DNA from: Aquihabitans sp. G128
GTDB taxonomy: Bacteria; Actinomycetota; Acidimicrobiia; Acidimicrobiales; Iamiaceae
NCBI RefSeq assembly: GCF_019048865.1
Contig: NZ_CP077604.1
Location: forward strand, 1,798,001-1,862,000
Direction: 5' to 3'
DNA: 64,000 nucleotides
Numbering within the stretch: position 1 is the first letter of the stretch; every line of letters begins with the position of its first letter. A model generated the notes under the pieces. The model saw only the letters and a list, made by a program, of their open reading frames with translations. It ran no database searches and was not told the origin of the DNA. The position numbers and the translations under genes were made by a program. Positions 18,442-27,412 of this stretch are shown in pieces.

Positions 18442-18648
18442 ATGGCTGATCAGAAGCTGGTCGGGAAGACGGGTCGGGTCACCGGCCGGGTCGTGCCCGG
18501 ACGCATCGGCGAGGTCATGGTCCCGGTCCGGGGCGGCACCGAGGCGTTCCACGCCTACAGCGCCGACGACGAGGAGATCGCCCCCGGCACGCGAGTGCTG
18601 GTGGTCGAGGTCCTCCCCCCGCGCACCGTCGTCGTCACCCCCGTGTGA
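18442..18648 (+). CDS. NfeD-like OB-fold protein, stand-alone domain
   Basis: 68 residues corresponding to only the C-terminal OB-fold of NfeD proteins (GKTGRVTGRV, GGTEAFHAYS and a final beta strand LVVEVLPPRTVVVTPV). NfeD proteins normally have membrane spans before this domain and are partners of SPFH/flotillin proteins; here the spans are absent and a flotillin follows 22 bp downstream, so membrane attachment would have to come from the partner. GGACGGAAC before the ATG is a weak ribosome-binding site. The gene-pair context makes the call more secure than the short sequence alone. Confidence 0.7.
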   Translation: MADQKLVGKTGRVTGRVVPGRIGEVMVPVRGGTEAFHAYSADDEEIAPGTRVLVVEVLPPRTVVVTPV

Positions 18649-18670
18649 CCACACCAAAGGTGGAACAGCA

Positions 18671-20218
18671 ATGACTTCCCTGTACATCATCGGCGGATTG
18701 GTGGTCGTGGCGATCATCGTGGTCGTCGTGATCTTCAAGGCGACCTGGCGGGTGGCGGAGCCCAACGAGGCCCTGATCATCTCGGGCCTCCGGCACAACC
18801 ACGCCACCGACGAGATCGAGGACTCCCTCGGCTTCAAGATCGTCACCGGCAAGGGCGTCCTGGTCATCCCCGGCGTGCAGACGGTGCGCCGCCTCTCCCT
18901 CGACCTCCGAGAGGCCGAGCTGGCCATCGACTGCGTCACCCACCAGGGCATCCCCCTCGGGATCCGGGGCGTGGTCATCTACAAGGTCGGCGACGACTTC
19001 GCGTCGATCGCCAACGCCGCCCGGCGCTTCCTCGACCAGCAGCCGATGATGGACAAGCGGGTCCACAACGTCTTCGCCGGCCACCTCCGGGCCATCGTGG
19101 GCAACATGACCGTCGAGGAGATGATCCGCGACCGGGAGAAGCTGACCCAGCTCACCCGTGAGTCCTCCGGCACCGAGATGCACAAGCTGGGCCTGATCGT
19201 CGACTCGCTGCAGGTGCAGGAGATCGAGGACCCCACCGGCTACATCGGCAACCTCGGCCGGCCCCACGCCGCCGCCGTGCAGAGCCAGGCCCGCATCGCC
19301 CAGGCCTCGGCCGACCGGGAGGCCACCGAGCGGGAGCAGGAGGCCGACGCCCTCAAGGCCGAGGCCCGTCGGGCCAGCCAGGTCAAGCAGGCCGGCTACC
19401 AGGCCGAGATCGACCGTGCCGCGGCGCTGGCCCAGCAGGCCGGCCCGCTGTCCGACGCCACCGCCCGCCAGGAGGTGGTGGTCGAGGAGACCAAGGTGGC
19501 CGAGCTCGAGGCCGAGCGCGAGGAGCAGCGCCTGCAGGCATCGGTCCGCAAGCCGGCCGACGCCCAGGCCTACCAGCAGGTCACCCTGGCCAAGGCCGAG
19601 CGCGACGCCCGCATCTCCGGCGCCGAGGCCGAGCGCCAGGAGGTCGAGCTGAACGCCGCCGCCAACGCCCAGAAGGTGAAGCTGGCGGCCGCCGCCGAGG
19701 CCGAGCGGGTGCGCCTCAGCGCCTCCGCCGAGGCCGAGCACGTCAAGCTCGAGGCCGAGGCCCGGTCGCAGTCGCTGCGCCAGGTCGGTGAGGCCGAGGC
19801 CGCCGCCACCCAGGCCAAGGGCCTCGCCGAGGGCGAAGCCGTCCGGGCCAAGGGCATGGCCGCCGCCGAGGCCATCAAGGCCCGGGCCGAGGCCCTGGCC
19901 GAGAACCAGGACGCGGTCATCGGCCAGCAGCTCGCCGAGAACTGGCCGGCCATCGTCGAGGCGGCCGCCAAGCCCTTCGGCGACGTCGACCAGATGATCC
20001 TGCTCAACGGCGCCCAGGGCCTCAGCGACGTGCTGGCCCAGGCCCTCAGCCAGGGCGTGACCGGCCTGCAGATGGCCCGCAACCTGCTGGCGGGCTCCAA
20101 CCCGTCCAACACCAACGGGATCGGCAACGGCAACGGGAACGGCTCCGCCAACGGCGCCGACAAGCCGGCCGCCAAGGCTGCCGACGCCCCGGCCGACAAG
20201 GCCGCCGCCGCCAGCTGA
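18671..20218 (+). CDS. Flotillin / SPFH-domain protein
   Basis: 515-residue flotillin-like membrane scaffold. One N-terminal membrane span (about residues 4-23, IIGGLVVVAIIVVVVIF) is followed by the SPFH/band-7 domain (about 28-200: AEPNEALIISG, FKIVTGKGVLVIPGVQ) and a long Ala/Glu coiled coil (about 200-430, repeated EAEA segments) typical of flotillins, then a C-terminal region with LNGAQGLSDVLAQALSQG and a Gly/Asn low-complexity tail (GNGNGNG). AAAGGTGG lies well placed before the ATG. Forms a likely operon with the NfeD-like gene and would organise membrane microdomains. Confidence 0.9.
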   Translation: MTSLYIIGGLVVVAIIVVVVIFKATWRVAEPNEALIISGLRHNHATDEIEDSLGFKIVTGKGVLVIPGVQTVRRLSLDLREAELAIDCVTHQGIPLGIRGVVIYKVGDDFASIANAARRFLDQQPMMDKRVHNVFAGHLRAIVGNMTVEEMIRDREKLTQLTRESSGTEMHKLGLIVDSLQVQEIEDPTGYIGNLGRPHAAAVQSQARIAQASADREATEREQEADALKAEARRASQVKQAGYQAEIDRAAALAQQAGPLSDATARQEVVVEETKVAELEAEREEQRLQASVRKPADAQAYQQVTLAKAERDARISGAEAERQEVELNAAANAQKVKLAAAAEAERVRLSASAEAEHVKLEAEARSQSLRQVGEAEAAATQAKGLAEGEAVRAKGMAAAEAIKARAEALAENQDAVIGQQLAENWPAIVEAAAKPFGDVDQMILLNGAQGLSDVLAQALSQGVTGLQMARNLLAGSNPSNTNGIGNGNGNGSANGADKPAAKAADAPADKAAAAS

Positions 20219-20350
20219 GCCGGCGCTCGCGACACCCACCGGGTCGGGCCCGCGGGCGAACCTCGCCCCGCTGGCCCAGCCCGGTGGCGCGCCCGGGCCC
20301 CGCTACGGTTCCGTCGGCCGGCGGGCGAGCACACGGGCAGGAGCAGCGGG

Positions 20351-21415
20351 TTGCGGGGTCGAGGAGCACACACGGCGGGCACGGGCGCCGAGGCGCCGAC
20401 GCGGGGGCGGGCCGGCGTGGCGGTGCTGGCGGTCGTCGCTGCCGTGGCCTTGGCCGGCTGCAGTTCCGGCTCCGGCAGCGAGGGCGCCGGCCCCAGCACC
20501 ACGGGCCCACGAGCGGCGTCGACCACCACGGAGGACCGCGCCACCACCTCGTCGACGGCGGCCGACGGGCCGGGCCAGCCCGCCACGGGCGACTGCCCGG
20601 GCACCGACGACGTCGCCGCCCTGCTGGGCGGCCCGGTGCGCCGCTCCTCGACGGCCGGCGCGCCGACCACCTCCGACGCCCTGTCCTACGGCTATCGGGG
20701 CTGTGACTTCGACCTGCGCTCGGGGTCCGGCAGTGCGTCGATCACCCGCATCGACCTGCAGGGCGCGCCGGAGGGCGGGCTGCCCTTCGACGAGCTCCAG
20801 CGCCAGGCCCGCTCCGACGCCGCCGAGGACGGCTTCGAGGCGCTGCCCGACCTGGGCGACGACGCCTTCCGGGACGGGACCCAGGTCGCCGTGCTCCACG
20901 GGCCGGACCTGTTCTTCACCACCTACGCCGCCGCCTCGGCGGGCTCGATGGACGCCGATGCGCTGGCGACGAAGGCCGAGGCCCTGGCCGCCGGCGTGCT
21001 CGACGTCGACCTGAGCCAGGCCCCCGAGGCCCTCTGTGCCGCCTTCGACGGCGTCGTCGCCGACGCCGTCGGACCGGTCGACGAGACGGTCCCGACGTCC
21101 GGAGCGGTGGGCGTCGACGACGTCGACATCGACACGAGCGGGTGCCGGGCCACCCTCGGCGACGGCGCCACCGCCACCCTGGCGGTGGGCGACGGCTCCC
21201 GCTGGCAGGACTGGGTGGACGCCAAGGCCGCCTCGGACCTGACGGTGTCCTACGCCGAGGTCACCGTCGCCGGCCACGCCGGCTACGACGACGGAAAGGT
21301 CCTGGTGGTCGACGACGGCGAGCAGCCGCTGCGGGTGGCCACCGAGGACCTCGACCTCGATCCCGACGTCGAGGCCCAGCTGCGGGTGGCCCTCGCCGAG
21401 CTCGTGCTGGGCTGA
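20351..21415 (+). CDS. Predicted lipoprotein of unknown function
   Basis: 354 residues. A basic N-terminus, a hydrophobic stretch (VAVLAVVAAVALAGC) and the lipobox LAGC give a lipoprotein with the mature N-terminus near residue 36, followed by a Ser/Thr/Gly linker (TTTEDRATTSST) and a globular region with four Cys that could form disulfides (DCPGTDD, YRGCDFD, EALCAAF, TSGCRAT). The last 250 residues look like two related halves. No named domain is recognised. The start is TTG at 20351, chosen for AGGAGC about 7 nt upstream (20339-20344). Ends 7 bp from the convergent gene at 21423. Confidence 0.65.
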   Translation: MRGRGAHTAGTGAEAPTRGRAGVAVLAVVAAVALAGCSSGSGSEGAGPSTTGPRAASTTTEDRATTSSTAADGPGQPATGDCPGTDDVAALLGGPVRRSSTAGAPTTSDALSYGYRGCDFDLRSGSGSASITRIDLQGAPEGGLPFDELQRQARSDAAEDGFEALPDLGDDAFRDGTQVAVLHGPDLFFTTYAAASAGSMDADALATKAEALAAGVLDVDLSQAPEALCAAFDGVVADAVGPVDETVPTSGAVGVDDVDIDTSGCRATLGDGATATLAVGDGSRWQDWVDAKAASDLTVSYAEVTVAGHAGYDDGKVLVVDDGEQPLRVATEDLDLDPDVEAQLRVALAELVLG

Positions 21416-21422
21416 GGACCGG

Positions 21423-22214
21423 TCAGGCCGGCCGGGCGAGCGGCGCCACGAGGGCGCCCCGCAGCCGCACCACGCCGGGCTCGGCGTCGAGGCGGCTGGG
21501 CGGCAGGACGAGGGCGCTCAGGGGCACCGGCTGCCCGTCGGCGTCGACGGAGGACGCCTCGACCACCAGGTCGTCCCCGTCGGCGGCCACCCGCAGGGTG
21601 GTGACCTCCCCCTTGCGGGCCGCCGTCGCCAGCAGCTCCTGGGCCACGCGCAAGGTGGCCAGCGAGGCCCCCGGGGTCACCGTTCCGGGCAGGTCGACGT
21701 CGAGGTCGACGACCGCGCCGACCTCTTCTCGCACCGCGGCGACCTCGATCTCGAGGGCGGTCCAGAGCGGGTGGAGCGCCGCAGCCAGCGGCGACGGATC
21801 GCCCTGCACCGCGGCCACGCTGTGGCGCCACGTGCGCTCCGTCCGGGACCGCTCCAGGGCCCACAGCGCGGCGGGGTCGGCGGCGCCGTCGTCGATGAGG
21901 CGGGCGGCGAGGGTGGCGGCTTCGGCGAGCGAGGCGACCGCCTCGGCGCTCGCGGCCTCGGCGCGGGCTCGGGCGGCGTCGGCGGCGTGCGACCGTGCCT
22001 CGGCAGCGGCGGCGGCCTCGCGAGCGGTCGCGGCCTGCTCGAGGGCGTCGGCCTCCTGGGCCCGGGCCAGGTCCCGCTCGGCCTCGACGGTGGCTCGGGC
22101 CGAGGCCGAGGCGGTCAGCTGCCGGGTGCGGGAGGCGAGGTCGCGGCGGGCCTGGACGAGCGCCACGAGGAGGATGGCGGCCACCAGGGCCAGGACGATG
22201 AGGGCGGGGAGCAT
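21423..22214 (-). CDS. Membrane-anchored coiled-coil protein of unknown function
   Basis: 263 residues: an N-terminal membrane span (LPALIVLALVAAILLVALV), an Ala/Glu coiled coil to about residue 100, and a globular C-terminal half containing LWALERSRTERTWRHSV and DLPGTVTPGASLATLRVAQE. The second half resembles a degenerate histidine-kinase dimerisation/ATPase region, but I see no conserved His or N/G box, so catalytic activity is doubtful. TAGGGT lies 8 nt before the ATG, coinciding with the stop of the upstream gene, so the gene may have its own promoter inside a two-gene operon. Confidence 0.6.
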   Translation of the reverse strand: MLPALIVLALVAAILLVALVQARRDLASRTRQLTASASARATVEAERDLARAQEADALEQAATAREAAAAAEARSHAADAARARAEAASAEAVASLAEAATLAARLIDDGAADPAALWALERSRTERTWRHSVAAVQGDPSPLAAALHPLWTALEIEVAAVREEVGAVVDLDVDLPGTVTPGASLATLRVAQELLATAARKGEVTTLRVAADGDDLVVEASSVDADGQPVPLSALVLPPSRLDAEPGVVRLRGALVAPLARPA

Positions 22215-22222
22215 CGGTTTCG

Positions 22223-22228
22223 ACCCTA
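22223..22228 (-). promoter_or_regulatory. -10 hexamer TAGGGT
   Basis: TAGGGT ends 8 nt before the ATG at 22214 and includes the TAG stop of the upstream gene. Confidence 0.3.
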
Positions 22229-23419
22229 GCGACCGCCTCCGGCACCTCCGACGCGGCCGAGCAGGGCCAGGTAGACGTTGCGCACCGCGAGCGACTGGCG
22301 CACCTCGCCGACGATCTCCTCGAAGAACTCCTCGCGGTAGGTGCTGTCGGTGATCACGTAGACGGTGAAGTAGAAGCCCGACAGGCCGCCGAGGAACGTG
22401 GCCACGTGGACCAGGGCGCGGGTGACGGTGAGCTCGCGGCCGAACCACTCCCACGACAGCAGCTCGCCCCGCCCGATGGCGTCGCCCAGCCAGGCGTCGA
22501 GCACGTCGGGGCGGATGGCGATGAGGCCGAACAGGAAGAAGAAGGTGCCGATGGCCAGCGTCACCAGGAGCACCTGGACCGCTTGGCTGAACAGCAGGAC
22601 GAGCAGCACGTTGCCCTGCTGGCGTCGAGACAGCGGCACCGAGGCCACCGAGTCGGCGGCGACCAGCTCGCCGGCCACCTCGGCGAGCGGGCTGTCGGTG
22701 CAGGCGTCGACCACGGCGGCGCCTGCCAGCTGGTCCCGCAGCTTGGCCAGCTCGCCGGGCAGCCGCACCAGCAGGAAGGCGGTCCCGACCAGGACGAAGA
22801 AGGCGATGGTGACGCCGAACAGCACGCCGTCGAGCGACGCCGAGACCTGCCACACCTCGGTGTTGATGAACAGCCCGACCGAGAACAGCAGGAGCAGCGG
22901 GAGGGCCCGGCCGAACAGGTCGAGCACCGCACCCACCTGGCGGGCCGTCTGCCCGAGGGCCCACCGGGTGAGCGGGACGAGGCCGTAGCTGGTGGCCAGG
23001 TAGATCACGCCCAGCAGGACGAGGTTGAACGCGGCGGTCAGCGCCGCCGAGCCGAGCTGGCCGCCGAACACCAGCGGCAGCGAGGCCGGGACCAGGACGA
23101 AGGCGGCCAGCTCGACGGGGCCGACGTCGTCGGGCCGACGGAACGGCGGTCGGCCTCGCGAGCGGTTGACCGCAGCCCACGCCGCCAGCAGCAGCGCGGC
23201 GCCGCCCACCAGCGCCAGGAGGTTCTGCCACCAGCTCCACTGCAGCTGCGGGGCGCCGAGCAGCTCGAGGAGGAGCACCAGGGTGAGCGCCGGGAGGGTG
23301 CGGGTGAACACGTCCTGGGTGGCCCGGTAGCCGTCGATGAGGTGCGGCGTGCCCCGCCGGAGGAACCACCGCTCGGTGGCGGCGATGAGCGCCGCGTCGC
23401 CCTCGCTGCCGCTGGCCAT
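22226..23419 (-). CDS. Polytopic membrane protein of unknown function
   Basis: 397 residues with about eight hydrophobic segments in two blocks separated by a hydrophilic, partly charged loop (about 215-265, ending LSRRQQGNVLLVLLF). The N-terminus is cytoplasmic and charged (ERWFLRRGTPHLIDGYRA), and the C-terminus carries STYREEFFEEIVGEVRQSLAVR. I recognise no transporter or enzyme family. GAGACT lies 5 nt before the ATG at 23419. Its stop is 11 bp from the coiled-coil membrane protein, so the two probably work together. Confidence 0.62.
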   Translation of the reverse strand: MASGSEGDAALIAATERWFLRRGTPHLIDGYRATQDVFTRTLPALTLVLLLELLGAPQLQWSWWQNLLALVGGAALLLAAWAAVNRSRGRPPFRRPDDVGPVELAAFVLVPASLPLVFGGQLGSAALTAAFNLVLLGVIYLATSYGLVPLTRWALGQTARQVGAVLDLFGRALPLLLLFSVGLFINTEVWQVSASLDGVLFGVTIAFFVLVGTAFLLVRLPGELAKLRDQLAGAAVVDACTDSPLAEVAGELVAADSVASVPLSRRQQGNVLLVLLFSQAVQVLLVTLAIGTFFFLFGLIAIRPDVLDAWLGDAIGRGELLSWEWFGRELTVTRALVHVATFLGGLSGFYFTVYVITDSTYREEFFEEIVGEVRQSLAVRNVYLALLGRVGGAGGGR

Positions 23420-23485
23420 GCCGCAGTCTCGCGGCCGTCGGCGAGCGCCCGGGGGATCCCGAGCGGTCGCCGGAGGCGCGGCGGG

Positions 23486-25687
23486 TCAGCCGTTGCGCTG
23501 CTCGTCGGGGATCAGGGAGTACGTGCCGAAGCACATCTCGTCCTCGGTCCCTTCGGCGAACACGATGTACTTCGGCGCCCGGTTGGGGTCGGCGCTGCGG
23601 TCCCAGGCGCAGTCGATGCGGATCTGCTCGCCGGCCTTCACCCGCACCGGCTCCTCGAAGCCGTAGTTCATCTGCCAGTCGAAGCTCCAGTTGGGGATGT
23701 CCAAGAGGATCTTCTCGCTGGGCTGGTCCGGATCGAGCGTGAGGCGGATGCTCTTGCCCAGCGTGTGCATGTGGCCCATGGCCCCGATGATCACGCCGTC
23801 CTGGGGCACCTTGGCGATGCACGACGAGCGGGCGACGGAGCCGTCGAAGTCCTTGGTCAGCTCCTCGGGCGTGTGGCCGCACAGGGCGAGCAGGCCCGAC
23901 TCGTTGCTGGCGCCGGCGCGGCCGAAGCGGGTGACGTTGTCGGCGATCGAGGCGTCCCGGTCGCAGAGCGGCTCGTCGGCGTCCTTCGGGGCGCAGGGGA
24001 TCTCGACCGGGCCCAGCGGGTTGACCACCCGGAGCTCCTTGATCTTCGAGCCACCGGGATCGAGCTGGAGCGAGAGCCCCGACCGGTCGGCGATCGGTTC
24101 GTCGGCGTAGTGGTAGTGGATCTGCAGCACGAGCGCATCGCCGGGGTGCAGCAGCACGCCGGACTGCTCGGGGAAGATCACCGGCGACTGGCCCGGGACC
24201 CAGCCGGCCACCAGGTTGGCCTGGCCGGCGAAGCCGGCGTCGCGGGTGCGGGGCTGGCCCGGCACCCGGTCGGGGCGGCGGCCGCGCAGCTCCGGGCCGC
24301 CGTAGCAGCTCCAGCCGGGCTGGCCGTCCTTGCCGTCCTTGGCCTTCGACGACTGGACCTGCTCGTCGCTGACCTGGAACACCTGGGCGTGGTGGAGCTC
24401 CTGGACCTGGTCGGCCAGGAAGCGGTAGCCGGTCAGGTAGGTGTCCTCGGTGATCTTCGGGTCGAGCACGAAGCAGCGGTAGTCGTTGGTGTTGTCGATG
24501 CTGCCGAGGTACTTCGGGATCTCGAGGCTGAGGTCGTCCCGCGGCTGGAGCTCGGCGGCCTCGCGGGCCAGGGTGATCTTGGTCGTGGCCGGCACGTCGA
24601 GCTTGCCGCCGCCGTCGGACCACGCCGCCAGGGCGTCGAGGTCCTTGCTCGAGAGGGTGGCCACGTGGGAGAGCGGCACGCCCTTGTCCGAGGCGGGCCA
24701 CGGCGGCATGTAGCCGGACTGCGTGACCGTCTTGATGCCGTCGGAGATCTTCTGGACCTCGCCGGCGGTGTCCATGGGGATGTGCTCGTCGGCCATCTGG
24801 CCGGTGGTGTGGCAGGAGGCGCAGTTCGCCTCGATGATCGGCTGGACCACCTTGGCGAACGACGGGCTGGTGGCGGTGCTGGTGGAGACCCGGCCGGCGG
24901 AAGCGACCTCGGTGGCGACATCGGTGGTGGTGGGGTCGACGGCGGTGAGCTTCAGCGTCAGCTTCACGTCGTCGGCGGTCTTGACCAGGCCGGCGATGGA
25001 GATGGGGCCGGCGTCGAAGCGGGAGAGCTTGGCGGTGGTGGTGGCCGTGGCGGTGAGCTTGCCGTCGACCAGCCGGGCGGTGACGTCCCAGGAGGCGGTG
25101 GCGCTGGTGCCCTTCAGCGTGACGAACCCGTCCATGGTGAAGGTCTTGCTCTGGCCCTCGACCAGCTTGCCCTCGAGCCCCTGCAGGTCCTGGGTGGCGA
25201 AGGTGGCCAGCGGGAACTGGTGCGACGAAAGGAAGTCCTGGCGGATGCGGGCGTCGCGCAGGTTGTTGTCGGAGCGGAACTGCTCGACGTTGACCACGAT
25301 CTTGCCGACCCGGCTCTTGCCGAGGTCGCCGCCGTTGATGGCGAGGTCGCCGGCGATGCCGTGGGTGACGCCGGTGGCGGTGCTCTCGCCCTTGCCCACG
25401 AACGTCTCGGTGATGGCGTAGGTGAGCGAGGAGTGGGTGGGATCGATCCGGTACACGGTCTCGCCCGGCTTGGCGGTGAGCTTGGGGGCGGTGGGCACGG
25501 TGTCGGTGACCGACGCGTAGCGACGGGAGTCGACGATGGGCTTGACCTGCTTCCAGGCCACCACCCCGGCGACGGCCACGCCCAGCAGCACGACCGACAG
25601 CGACGCCCAGCGCAGCTTGTGGCTCCGCTTCGGCGCCTCGGGCGGTGCCGGTGGCAGCGCGTCGTCGGTGAGCTCGGTGTCGGTCAT
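23486..25687 (-). CDS. Membrane-anchored YceI / cytochrome c / copper type II monooxygenase-like fusion
   Basis: 733 residues with three joined modules. A membrane span (about 27-45) is followed by a YceI lipocalin-like domain (about 78-250; YRIDPTHSSLTYAI), a c-type haem site CASCH (289-293), and a C-terminal region resembling the peptidylglycine/dopamine monooxygenase fold with possible copper ligands: HH at 432-433, HYH at 524-526, GHMH at 638-641 and Met 718 in EMCFG. The first His pair, the His-x-His and the Met match the two copper sites known in that family. The ATG at 25687 is preferred to an upstream in-frame start at 25720 because GGGAA precedes it. Substrate unknown; an extracytoplasmic oxidoreductase is likely. 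Confidence 0.8.
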   Translation of the reverse strand: MTDTELTDDALPPAPPEAPKRSHKLRWASLSVVLLGVAVAGVVAWKQVKPIVDSRRYASVTDTVPTAPKLTAKPGETVYRIDPTHSSLTYAITETFVGKGESTATGVTHGIAGDLAINGGDLGKSRVGKIVVNVEQFRSDNNLRDARIRQDFLSSHQFPLATFATQDLQGLEGKLVEGQSKTFTMDGFVTLKGTSATASWDVTARLVDGKLTATATTTAKLSRFDAGPISIAGLVKTADDVKLTLKLTAVDPTTTDVATEVASAGRVSTSTATSPSFAKVVQPIIEANCASCHTTGQMADEHIPMDTAGEVQKISDGIKTVTQSGYMPPWPASDKGVPLSHVATLSSKDLDALAAWSDGGGKLDVPATTKITLAREAAELQPRDDLSLEIPKYLGSIDNTNDYRCFVLDPKITEDTYLTGYRFLADQVQELHHAQVFQVSDEQVQSSKAKDGKDGQPGWSCYGGPELRGRRPDRVPGQPRTRDAGFAGQANLVAGWVPGQSPVIFPEQSGVLLHPGDALVLQIHYHYADEPIADRSGLSLQLDPGGSKIKELRVVNPLGPVEIPCAPKDADEPLCDRDASIADNVTRFGRAGASNESGLLALCGHTPEELTKDFDGSVARSSCIAKVPQDGVIIGAMGHMHTLGKSIRLTLDPDQPSEKILLDIPNWSFDWQMNYGFEEPVRVKAGEQIRIDCAWDRSADPNRAPKYIVFAEGTEDEMCFGTYSLIPDEQRNG

Positions 25688-25762
25688 CGGCGTTCCCACT
25701 TCCCCTTCGTGCACCGCCACCCCAAGCGAGGCGGCGCACCTCGGCGACAGCTTGGCACACGT

Positions 25763-25795
25763 CCAGGTGTTTGCACGATGCGTGCAAACACCTGG
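25763..25795. terminator. 33-bp perfect palindrome after imuB
   Basis: CCAGGTGTTTGCACG, ATG, then the exact reverse complement: 15-bp arms around 3 bp. It begins 3 bp past the imuB stop. No T tract follows on the minus strand, so it would be a U-less terminator; an operator for the 25687 gene is the alternative. Confidence 0.5.
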
Positions 25796-25798
25796 CCC

Positions 25799-27412
25799 TC
25801 AGTCGTACGTGGCCTCGATCGACCAGTGGCCGGACTCGAGGGTGAGGAGGTGGGCGATGCCCTCGGTGGTGGTGACCTGGAAGCGGGCGCGGCGACGGTG
25901 GGCCGAGGGGTCCCACCAGCGCTCGTCGACGGGCCAGGGGCCGGCCCAGGCGGTGAGGGCCACCGGGGCGTGGCCGGCGCGGGCCAGCGAGGCGGGGGCG
26001 GCGGTGACCTCGGCCCGGCCGGTGAGGCCGACCGGGCGGCCGCCGGCGTCGAGCACGCGGACCGGCTCCGGATCGGGGGCCACCGCAGCGGGAGCCGGGG
26101 CCGGGACCCGACCGGGCCAGGGGGCGGTGATGGCGCCGGGCCGGGCGGCGGGGCGGGGGGCGGTGAGGTCGACGGCGGCCACCGGGACCCGGGCCACCCG
26201 CTCCCCCGGGCCGCGCCCGCCACGCAGCTCCGGGACGGTGACGGCCTCGAGCCCGAGCGTGCCCTGGACCCGGGCCACGGCACGCAGCACCCGCTCGTCG
26301 ACCAGGGTCTCCCCGCCCCAGAAGCCGAGCTGGCGGCCCCGGGCGGCCACCACCTCCACGGGCACCAGGGTCAGGCGGCTGATGCCGGCGGTGGGCCGGG
26401 CCGTGGAGGAGCCCGACAGCCACCCGTCGAGCTGCCAGCGCACCCGGTCGGCCAGGGCGCCGGCGGTGAGGGCGCCCTCGTGGCGCCAGTGGCGGGCCAG
26501 CACCTCGCCGTGGCCGGTCTCGGCCTGGACCAGCACGTGGGTGCAGGCCAGCCCGTCAGCAGCCAGGCGGGCGTGGAGCTCGTCGGCCAGCACCTTGGCC
26601 ACGAAGGCGGCCAGCTCGACCCGGTCGGCTGGCGGGTCGAGCTCGCGGGTGGCGGCGAGGTCCGGGGCCGGGCGGCGGGCGTCGAGCGGCCGGGGGTCGA
26701 GCCCCGAGGCCAGGCGGTGGGCCACTGCGCCCGGGTGGCCGAAGCGGGCCAGGACGTCGGCCGGCGCGAGGTCGGCGAAGGCGGCCAGGGTGCGCAGCCC
26801 GAGGCGGCGCAGCACGTCGACCAGGTCGGGCGCCTCCAGCACCTCGCCCAGGGCGTCGACGGGGTGGGGGGCCAGGAAGGCCGGGGACGCCAGCGGTGGG
26901 ACCACCACCGCCTGCTCCTCCCGGCGCTCGGCGCGCTGGGCGGCGAGGAGGGCGGCGAAGGCGCCGTCGGCCACGCCGACGTGCACGGCCACGCCCGCCC
27001 CAGCCGCCCCGCCAGCCATCCACGCCGTGCGCTCGGCCAGGGCGTCGTCGCCCCCGAAGTAGCGCGACGGGCCGCGCGTGGCGAAGGCCAGGGTGCCGGG
27101 GCGGGTGACCTCCACCCGAGGCGTGATGGCATCCAGGGCGGCGGCCACCGGCTCGAAGGCCCGGGCGTCGCGGCCGGGGTCGTGCTCCAGCACGGTGACG
27201 TGCGGGCACCGGCGCTGGGACTCCCGCCGCCGGAGGCCGGTGGTGATGCCCGCCGCCCGGGCGGCGGGCGAGGCGGCCAGGACGCGGTTGGCCCGGACCA
27301 CGATGGCCGGTTCGTCGCCGCTGACGCCGGCCGCGGTGACCGGCCAGTCCGGGCAGTGGACCACCAGGGTGCGGGTGGGCGCGTCGGCCCCGGCGGGCAC
27401 CGGGGCGCTCAC
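25799..27412 (-). CDS. imuB: ImuB, Y-family polymerase-like mutagenesis protein
   Basis: 537 residues. ImuB is the catalytically inactive Y-family polymerase homologue that bridges the beta clamp with DnaE2/ImuC during SOS mutagenesis. The N-terminus has TLVVHCPDWPVTAA, the typical ImuB opening, followed by PAIVVRANRVLAASPAARAAG and the fingers/thumb region (LGLRTLAAFADLAPADVLARFG). The polymerase Asp/Asp-Glu triad is not evident, as expected for ImuB. The C-terminal 150 residues carry a Pro/Ala linker and the WWDPSAHRRRARFQV segment common to actinobacterial ImuB proteins. GTG at 27412 overlaps the imuA' stop. No dnaE2 in the window. Confidence 0.88.
   Translation of the reverse strand: MSAPVPAGADAPTRTLVVHCPDWPVTAAGVSGDEPAIVVRANRVLAASPAARAAGITTGLRRRESQRRCPHVTVLEHDPGRDARAFEPVAAALDAITPRVEVTRPGTLAFATRGPSRYFGGDDALAERTAWMAGGAAGAGVAVHVGVADGAFAALLAAQRAERREEQAVVVPPLASPAFLAPHPVDALGEVLEAPDLVDVLRRLGLRTLAAFADLAPADVLARFGHPGAVAHRLASGLDPRPLDARRPAPDLAATRELDPPADRVELAAFVAKVLADELHARLAADGLACTHVLVQAETGHGEVLARHWRHEGALTAGALADRVRWQLDGWLSGSSTARPTAGISRLTLVPVEVVAARGRQLGFWGGETLVDERVLRAVARVQGTLGLEAVTVPELRGGRGPGERVARVPVAAVDLTAPRPAARPGAITAPWPGRVPAPAPAAVAPDPEPVRVLDAGGRPVGLTGRAEVTAAPASLARAGHAPVALTAWAGPWPVDERWWDPSAHRRRARFQVTTTEGIAHLLTLESGHWSIEATYD

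Noticed and set aside
21423-26423. Minus-strand open frame of about 1666 codons that appears to contain one giant protein
   Set aside because: It crosses the 22226-23419 and 23486-25687 genes out of frame; only its last 263 codons (from 22214) have protein-like composition and a start.
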